A stretch of DNA of 64,000 nucleotides from Stictocephala bisonia (Eukaryota; Arthropoda; Insecta; Hemiptera; Membracidae): contig JAQJVL010001182.1 of the NCBI GenBank assembly GCA_035578905.1, forward strand, positions 1 to 64,000. Reading direction: 5' to 3'. A program made the translations under genes and the position numbers. Under the pieces are notes generated by a model. It saw only the letters and a list, made by a program, of their open reading frames with translations. It searched no databases and had not been told where the DNA came from. Each line of letters opens with the position of its first letter. Position 1 is the first letter of the stretch. This document shows, piece after piece, positions 56,012 through 64,000 of this stretch.

Positions 56012-57074
56012 CCTCTTCATGCATGCATTATAAAAACGTGGAGAAAAAAATTTTTCAGTGGTTTTTTTGGATTCAGCATGTTAAAATTAGTATATTTAAT
56101 TTGTTGTTGTTAGCATATAACATATGTATAACAAAATATTTACTTGTCCACAAATGTGTCTTGTATGCAAATGTAGACTCGATGGCACAGCTTAAAAACT
56201 TACCTGTAATGCATGCTGTCCACAAATGTTGCCATCTGCTGCAAATAAATGTTTGCTGCCGTAAATGCATATGTCCACATATGATGCCAGGTAAAAAAAT
56301 GCAATAAATAAAAATGTATACTGTATTTACACATCTGTGTCAGTATTTTAATATTTAATTTGGATTTTTGCTTCCTCATCCTTATTGGGAAAAAGCTTAA
56401 ACTGACTTTACAAATAACAAAACATGTCTTATGTCTCTTAATATTTGGGTTCGGCACCGATCTCAACATATTAATTAATATTTTCATCATAGATGTTAAT
56501 AAAGCTGTAGATAAGAGTACAGTGACAATGACATTGTTTATAGGCACTTCTAGAATTAATTGCAGGTGCAGCGGTCCATATTTCCTCTTTTGCATAATAG
56601 ACACGAATGAGGACAGCTACTGATGTACACGGATGTGGCATCCATGCATTGGTGGTAACTATTTGGCTCAAAAATGGAGGTCCATCATTGTATGGAAGGC
56701 ACAAGTGAGGCCAGGTGAACTCTTTGTAATATTACCCTTGTTTACATCACAAAACTTAAGTCTTACAGGTTGTTCTATAGCTTATGTGTTACAGAATAGT
56801 AGGATATTTTTCTTACCTTCATACCACGTGGGTGATTCGTAACAAAAAACTTGAAACTTTGCCAAAATCACAGACCTGCACTGCACATGTTCGACTAATC
56901 TCAAATTGCTGTGTTGAACTGAGAAAGTGTCACAACCTAGTGGGAACTGCTCAAACTAACTCAACTGGCCACAAGTGATGCCTCCATGCAGATTTGGGTC
57001 CCAGGAAACAATTGTTAGATTTTTATGAAGCTTAAATTAGCCGTACACGTATGATGCCGTCATGCATGAAGAGG
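56012..57074. mobile_element. TTAA-flanked (piggyBac-type) non-autonomous element, 1063 bp
   Basis: Inverted ends CCTCTTCATGCATG lie inside TTAA at 56008-56011 and 57075-57078. The TTAA target and short TIR suit piggyBac, with Kolobok possible. Several medium frames occur on both strands (56200-56604 minus, 134 codons; 56360-56623 plus), but none shows the piggyBac DDD core or the cysteine-rich C-terminus convincingly. Interior origin unknown. Confidence 0.75.
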
Positions 57075-57079
57075 TTAAA

Positions 57080-60000
57080 TGATAATAACCCTTTCATTAG
57101 CTTGTCTTCCTGTAAGTAGAACCATTTTTGGGTATTAACTTATATATAAGTAAACAATTTTTTATTTTAACATTTTTTTGATGTTATAAATTTATTTTCT
57201 TGAAAAACACATTTTACAAAAAAATAATTGTTTACACTTATGAAAGTTATAAAAATCAAACCTACTTATTTTCTTTTACAACTAGATCTATATTATAAAA
57301 AATTATAGTACTTGGCCATATCACTGCTAAAGTAAAAAAAAAAACCTCTTCTAAAAGTTGGCGATTTCTCATCCAATTTCCCTTATTGGCAATATTCATA
57401 TGTAATGCTCACTTTGCTATGGGTTTTACACACTGTCTTTCTGCAAGTAACGCGCACAGTTGAACATTTCTGTAATTTCCCCTAGCACAATGTCCACCTT
57501 CACAAGGAAAAAAGAGAAAAGTCTAACGTAACTATTATCATGGGGTCAGTTCTGACACCAGAAGCCTCCCAGCCAGGTACGGAGTGACCGAACAAGAAAC
57601 CACCACATGCACCGTATGTCTCAATAGTTGAAAAGAGATTAGATACAGAGAGAGTACAATCCTGGAAGTACAAAAGATATAAAATAAAAATAATCACACT
57701 CTGGGGTTAAAAATGATTATTTTTATTTTTGATCAACCAGGATAGTAGTTAATGGTTAAATTTATTTACAGTATCTCACTCACATTACTTGCGTTGCTAC
57801 CTATTTGCTACTATTTACCAATAATATTACTCAGCCTATTTCAGACGAGTTCATTTAATTTGTTTTTGTTTATCAGCTGAATATTAATTAAATAAATAAA
57901 GTAACTGCATTAGGTTATCATTGAAACTTTGTCCAGTAGGGTGGAGTCCTACAATAGGATGTAAATAAAATTATGCTTACAACCTTCCCTCGTATAAAAT
58001 AATGCAAAAATCTAACCTCTTTAATATTACAAACACCGTTGTTTGCATTCCAACAGATGTTTTAATATAATTATTTACATTTGAACAGCTGTTAGTTTTC
58101 GATTCATTTAATTATATCTCCATGTTATTCTTATGCCGAAAAACGTACTTTGATTGCTTCCAATACCCTTCAGGGTGAAAATATTGATGAATTAATGCAC
58201 AACTTCGAACATGCAATAAGACAATTTGTTTGACACCTCAACAGTTTAAATTGATCAAGAAATAAGGGAGAGGTTGCGTTGACAAAAACTGGCTTCACGT
58301 ATTATATAACGATAGTTTATTTGTTAATTTTAAAAAAGCTAACCAGTAATAATAGTTCATTTTCTTCAATATATTACAAATAATCTACAAAATTAAAACT
58401 TACGACATTCACTGGCCACTGTTGCCAGAATTTGTGACCAAGCTACAAAACAAAATATTTTATTTTAAATATACTTTACAAAATTGTATTAAGAAAAAGG
58501 CAACACGTTAATATCTCCAGTCTAGTCTATATTTGTATTATTTTTAAGCCAATGCTCTCTGCACCACCTATACTCAACTAATATAGTGTACTGATAAAAT
58601 AAATTTCAGAAAAAACAATGACGTTACTTAAAAATCACATATAATATTTTAGAATCATGACTATAGAAAAAATTAATTAACTTAAATAAATAGTTAAAAT
58701 AACTATGTGTGGTGTTCATATCAAATATAATAAATTTTATAAAGGAAGTACTTTAAACTAAAATAACGTTCAAAATACATACCAGTGCGTTGAAAATGTC
58801 GTTTTTAAAGCGGCTTATGTATATCATAGTAAGCCAATATCTACATAAAAGATATTTTTTTATTATTGTTTATTTAAGATGTTTGTAAAACCATAGGAAA
58901 CCACAAGGTTAGACGGTTTGGCAACACTACAGATGTTTGGGCACAGACAAAGAATATAAATTCTCTTTTTATTCTGTGATTTGGGTGTCGACTAGGTTAC
59001 AACTCAAATGATACACTGAATACATTATAAATGATTTAATGTTGCTCAGAAATTCCTGTGTTTATTAACAAGACCTGTACTGGTTTCAGCCTAGTGTGTG
59101 TATTGCTCCACAGATCTTTATTCATCAGCATATAATTGTAACATTATTAGAGTGTAGTGTTGAAGCGATAGAATATATAAAATGTAGTAATAAAAAACAT
59201 TTTAATATAAACTACATACATATATAACAACAGACGTACAGTGACAAAGTATACAAAGGCACCTTTATTGTCTGTGATGCAACAGAAGTAACTGACCAAT
59301 CGTCCACCAATTTGGATAAAGACGAGAAAGTGTCTGAAGAGCAACTTTAATACGCTTCAAGCAAAACGTTGGACTTCTCAAGTCGCTTATGGACTACTAT
59401 ATCATAAGGAATAAACACTGTCTGGTATATGATTTTTTTATTTTAAATATTATGCTAAGATTATGCAAATAATTTTGGATTTGTTTTTATTTAATTAATA
59501 GATTTGTAAACTAATGTTCATTCAGTCTCGCTTACTAAGTATTTCAAAAAGTAAAAATTTAGTTTCAATATCATACGTAACGATATCGTTCCACCTTGAC
59601 ACGTGTACATCTGTTACTGAGCCTTTAGATAATAGATCATAGCTACCCTATTTTCTGTTCACGAAAGCTCAAAGGACCTCTTGAATAGATAGATTTGACT
59701 GATGAAACACTTAATTTTCCTTAAATATAGAATAAAAATTGGTATCGATAAATAATGGGGTATAATGCATAATTTTTTTTTTTTTTTTATATTATTATAT
59801 GAGCCCTTCATGCATCTTGAAGGTCTCTTTAGTCACGATCGTGTTCAAGTTGTGAAAAATGCCCAAGAACCCATCGCGATAAGACCGGTAACAATCCTCG
59901 ATGTAGGGCTGTTAGTAGAGATATTTATGTTAAAATTACTTTTATACGGTTTAAGTTGAATCCTCCTGGCATAGTTGAGTGACTAAAACTGTATGGTCTA

Positions 60001-60780
60001 CCTAAAATAATGAATGGCCGTAGGCCGTAGCCTGTAACGATAATCATCACCGATTAACGCCGGCTTTCCTCTGCTTGTTTCAATGACTGCCATTTCCATA
60101 GTAAATACTTTACACAGTTATTAAATGCCAACTGAGAAAAATCTAGTGACTTCATTAATAAATACCCTCAACCCCTCCCTACCCTCCTGGCTGGACATTT
60201 ACATCCCCTCGCACATGCCTCTGTTCTTGAAACGGTAAGAAATCGGACCTTCCAGACCCATGTGCTGTGGAAACACGTACCGTAGAAACACGACTCCAAA
60301 ACCACCGTTCTTCGAGATCTGATATTCAAAAACAGTTTTTTTACTTACTTTAGAATCTTGACTTAGTTTGTGCGACCTGGCTTGTTGATTTTATAAATTA
60401 AGTCTTCCTATTTTGTGATTTTTAATCGTTTCAGCCTTTAATGTGTCCTTTACGAATAACATCGTTAAGAATACTGCTAGGATGTCAAAATTTCCCTTAT
60501 TTTTTATCCATACAAATTATCTAAAACAACTGTTTCTGTTAGTTTGACAGAATGACGAGCGCAGCTAATGGCATTAGCATTAACAACAACAACAACAACT
60601 GACTATTATTATTTATTTACCATCATTTTGATCGTAATTTTTTGTGATCAATATATAAATTTGAAATAAATTTTATTTGATTACTTAAACACATTTCTAG
60701 TTTTTTTTTATTAAATATGAAATTAAATAAACTCATTATTGATTACACATTTTTAGTTATTTGTACAAATGAAAATTGAA
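57080..60780. other. AT-rich intergenic stretch
   Basis: No gene recognised. Contains a dispersed-repeat copy (57740-57985), a CTGATGA...CTGAAACC motif on the minus strand (59068-59137), and an (AAC)n run at about 60582-60599. Confidence 0.4.
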
Positions 60781-61830
60781 TGTTACGAGTTGGTACACCT
60801 GTCTCATCCTCCCCAGCCAGAGCCAAGGCCGGGTCGGTCATGCCAGGCCCTGACCCACTCTCCTCTGTCACTGGACTGTTCGGTCGATGATGAAACAGCC
60901 AGCAACAGCGGTTTTACATACCCAGGTGTGGCCTGGCTCTGACATTTCCAAGCCCTATCATAACCTCACCCGAAAACAATATTCCGGCTGAAAAATAATA
61001 ACAGGCCACCTCCGACTCCGTTTTGCCGGAAGGATGGATGCAAAGAGGACAGGAGTGTTGTAGAAGGCCGAGGGCGTGCCACGCTAATCTGCATGAGAAA
61101 TCGTTACTTGATTCGGCTAGCTACCTTTCTGCATGCACCCCAGAAAATATATATTACTGTCTATATAAAAGGAAGCATTGTTAATTAATTCCTACAAGTC
61201 TTGGATGTATAGAGAAAGTTCGTTACATCCATATATATGTCCATACAGCAACTCCCATGAATCCCATGAGGTGCATAGCGCACACATGTTGGTTTTGTCT
61301 TCGTCTTTTGATGTCTGGGTAATTTATTGGCGTTGTAGAGTTCGTGGTTGGTAATTGATTGCAGATTCCCAATACTTTGATTTAAAACTAAGCCTTTTCT
61401 TCAACAGGCCAAAGAACTTCTGACACCCTACGTGAAGTTATAATCCAATGAGAACTAGGTTTATGAAAGTATGCTATAACATACCAGTGTTGATACTTGA
61501 AGCAAGTTTTTATTGTAATATTGTAAAATTTAGTAGCAATTGTGGACGGGTGGAGTTACATAAACCTATCAGAACATATTATCTTAATATATATCTTAAT
61601 ATTATCTTATAACATATATCTTAATATTATCTTAAGCATGTTTGCAAAGTCACTACCAAATGCTGTGTTATATAGAAATACAGTTTTGAGGTAATTGTTT
61701 TACATGGTACCCATGAACAAAAATTAAGGTATTGAACGTACAATACGAGTGCACTATTTCATCCCTCTCTTTAAAACTGTAACCTTCTTCTCTATCACAA
61801 GACAAATTAGACTTAAAAATTAATCTTGGA
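60781..61830. other. GC-richer patch then AT-rich spacer
   Basis: 60781-61090 is GC-rich (CAGCCAGAGCCAAGGCCGGG) but closed by stops in all frames I read. The remainder has a TATCTTAATATTATCTTA repeat at 61575-61635. No gene recognised. Confidence 0.35.
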
Positions 61831-61849
61831 TCACATCATTCATTCCAAG

Positions 61850-63650
61850 AATGGGGTAGCTAAAATTGTTTGCCCATACGACTCATTCCATCAAAATGTA
61901 AAGCTTTATCCATACCACACATTAAATCAAAAGGAAAACTACAGATCTTGGCCCTCAACACTTATCCTATCAAAAGGTAAACTTCATTGGACAACAACAC
62001 TCATTTCAATCAAAAGGTAAATCACAGATCTTGACCTACAATACTCATTCTATCAAAAGGCAAACTTCATTGGACAACAACACTCATTTCAATCAAAAGG
62101 TAAATCACAGGTCTTGGCCTACAGTACTCATTCGATCAAAAGGCAAACTCCATTGGACAACAACACTCATTTCAATCAATAGGCAAACTACAGATCTACA
62201 ATAGATTAGGCCAAGATCTGTATTGTTCAATTCAATCAAAGGCAAATTTCATTGGACAACAACACTCATTTCAATCAAAAGGTAAATCACAGGTCTTGGC
62301 CTACAATACTCATGCGATCAAAAGGCAAACTTCATTGGACAACAACACTCATTTCAATCAATAGGCAAACTACAGATCTACAATAGATTAGGCCAAGATC
62401 TGTATTGTTCAATTCAATCAAAGGCAAATTTCATTGGACAACAACACTCATTTCAATCAAAAGGTAAATCACAGATCTTGGCCTAAATACTTATGCGATC
62501 AAAAGGCAAATTTCATTGGCCCGCAACACTTATTTCAATCAAAAGGTAAATCACAGATCTTGGCCTACAATACTCATTCGATCAAAAGGCAAACTTCATT
62601 GGACAACAACACTCATTTCAATCAAAAGGTAAATAACAGATCTTGGCCTACAATACTCATTCGATCAAAAGGCAAACTTCATTGGACAACACTGATTTCA
62701 ATCAAAAGGTAAATAACAGATCTTGGCCTACAATACTCATTCGATCAAAAGGCAAACTTCATTGTACAACAACACTCATTTCAATCAAAAGGTAAATCAC
62801 AGATCTTGGCCTAAATACTCATGCGATCAAAAAGCAAATTTCATTGGCCCGCAACACTTATTTCAATCAAAAGGTAAATCACAGATCTTGGCCTACAATA
62901 CTCATTCGATCAAAAGGCAAACTTCATTGTACAACAACACTCATTTCAATCAAAAGGTAAATAACAGATCTTGGCCTACAATACTCATTCGATCAAAAGG
63001 CAAACTTCATTGGACAACACTGATTTCAATCAAAAGGTAAATAACAGATCTTGGCCTACAATACTCATTCGATCAAAAGGCAAACTTCATTGTACAACAT
63101 CACTCATTTCAATCAAAAGGTAAATCACAGATCTTGGCCTACAATACTCATGCGATCAAAAGGCAAACTTCATTGGCCCGCAACACTTATTTCCATCAAA
63201 AGGTAAATCACAGATCTTGGCCTAAATACTCATGCGATCAAAAGGCAAATTTCATTGTACAACAACACTCATTTCAATCAAAAGGTAAATCACAGATCTT
63301 GGCCTAAATACTCATGCGATCAAAAGGCAAACTTCATTGGACAACAACACTCATTTCAATCAAAAGGTAAATCACAGATCTTGGCCTAAATACTCATGCG
63401 ATCAAAAGGCAAATTTCATTGTACAACAACACTCATTTCAATCAAAAGGTAAATCACAGATCTTGGCCTAAATACTCATGCGATCAAAAGGCAAATTTCA
63501 TTGTACAACAACACTCATTTCAATCAAAAGGTAAATCACAGATCTTGGCCTAAATACTCATGCGATCAAAAGGCAAATTTCATTGGCCCGCAACACTCAT
63601 TTCAATCAAAAGGTAATTCACAGCTCTTCGCCCACAAATTATTCAATCAA
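61850..63650 (+). repeat. 82-bp satellite built of two related halves, about 22 units
   Basis: One half reads ATCAAAAGGTAAATCACAGA then TCTTGGCCTACAATACTCATTC; the other ATCAAAAGGCAAACTTCATT then GGACAACAACACTCATTTCA. Both halves share ATCAAAAGG(T/C)AAA and end in ACTCATT, so the 82-bp unit is a diverged dimer of a ~41-bp monomer. Variants (GGACAACAAC/GTACAACAAC/GGCCCGCAAC) recur in an ordered way, and two units (62175-62235 and 62358-62418) carry the same insertion with CAATAGATTAGGCCAAGATC. Confidence 0.93.
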
Positions 63651-63654
63651 AAGA

Positions 63655-64000
63655 CAAACTACTATTCTTTGTCCACATTAAATATTCAATATCATTTGAA
63701 AATATTTAACAGTTTTATTTTTCCATTCACTTTCTACTTATGTTTGATGAACTCAACTGTTAATTTTAATTTTCCTGTTGATTTTCTGAACTATCTTAAA
63801 TATTCTACCAGTGATGCCTCTTTTTCTTAAATTAAGTTTTCTAAGTTTAAATTCAATTCATTCTTTCCATTCTATTGTTCTCACATTTACTTTCTCACAA
63901 TGCTTGTCTTAGAACATAAATGGCCATGGTATTCTCCAAGAATGGACAATGAGAGGCCGACACTTATCAGCAACAGTGTTCTGCTCTCTGCAGGACAAAG
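63655..64000. other. No gene recognised
   Basis: AT-rich flank of the satellite; the frame that leaves the array (to 63830) is not supported. Confidence 0.35.

Noticed and set aside
55935..57560. Matching GGGGTCA strings flanking the TTAA element as ends of a larger transposon
   Set aside because: The strings GTGGGGTCAAAACCGACCC and TGGGGTCAGTTCTGACA are similar but in the same orientation and lack flanking duplications.
60781..61090. GC-rich patch as a host exon
   Set aside because: Stops occur in every frame I translated and no splice-bounded open segment of useful length is visible.
62434..63040. Frames with NQKVNHRSWP repeats
   Set aside because: By-product of the 82-bp satellite.

Overview
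This window is typical of a repeat-rich arthropod (probably insect) genome. It is AT-rich, has long intergenic stretches, satellites of many unrelated families and old transposon copies. I found no bacterial gene organisation, no rRNA or tRNA gene and no convincing host protein-coding exon. The lineage cannot be fixed from the sequence alone. The arthropod call is an inference from the element mix: PIF/Harbinger with a MADF partner, a hAT copy, mariner-like foldbacks, non-LTR fragments, and recurrent TAGGCCTA palindromes.

Layout: 1-2.1 kb holds short interspersed repeats leading into a promoter-like cluster (two E2F-type sites, a YY1-type site, a palindromic E-box and a CCAAT box). 2.56-2.91 and 4.03-5.07 kb are 32-bp and 52-bp tandem arrays. 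6187-9332 is a complete PIF/Harbinger DNA transposon with 47-bp perfect inverted ends and TTA target duplications. Its transposase (+) and MADF protein (-) genes are interlocked, each having an exon inside the other's intron; both are broken by point lesions. 10370-19805 is a young 9.4-kb LTR retrotransposon on the minus strand, with two 1208-bp LTRs and one difference seen by eye. It has a tRNA-Lys primer site but no pol; its only long ORF is a 463-residue coiled-coil protein, and much of its interior is degenerate tandem repeat.

20.2-31.8 kb is a dense graveyard: a tRNA-derived SINE, non-LTR reverse transcriptase tails, a hAT element (22624-24319) whose transposase end was interrupted by a second Harbinger element (23146-23920), two elements with mariner-type ends (the larger a foldback), a TTAA-flanked element beside another foldback, and 82-bp and 23-bp arrays. 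32.8-37.3 kb holds related 36-bp arrays, a LINE tail, a 108-bp satellite interrupted by a foldback that carries a 36-bp array in its loop, and a 122-bp array. 38-39.6 kb is a diverged inverted duplication. 43.2-43.7 kb is an 18-bp array open on both strands.

45.4-47.2 kb has a non-LTR fragment and a broken hAT-like transposase relic. 48.2-52.3 kb has 81-, 178- and 126-bp arrays. 56.0-57.1 kb is a TTAA-flanked element. 61.85-63.65 kb is an 82-bp array whose unit is a dimer of two related halves. The functional stories visible here are transposon biology (interlocked genes, nesting, decay) and satellite formation rather than host pathways.
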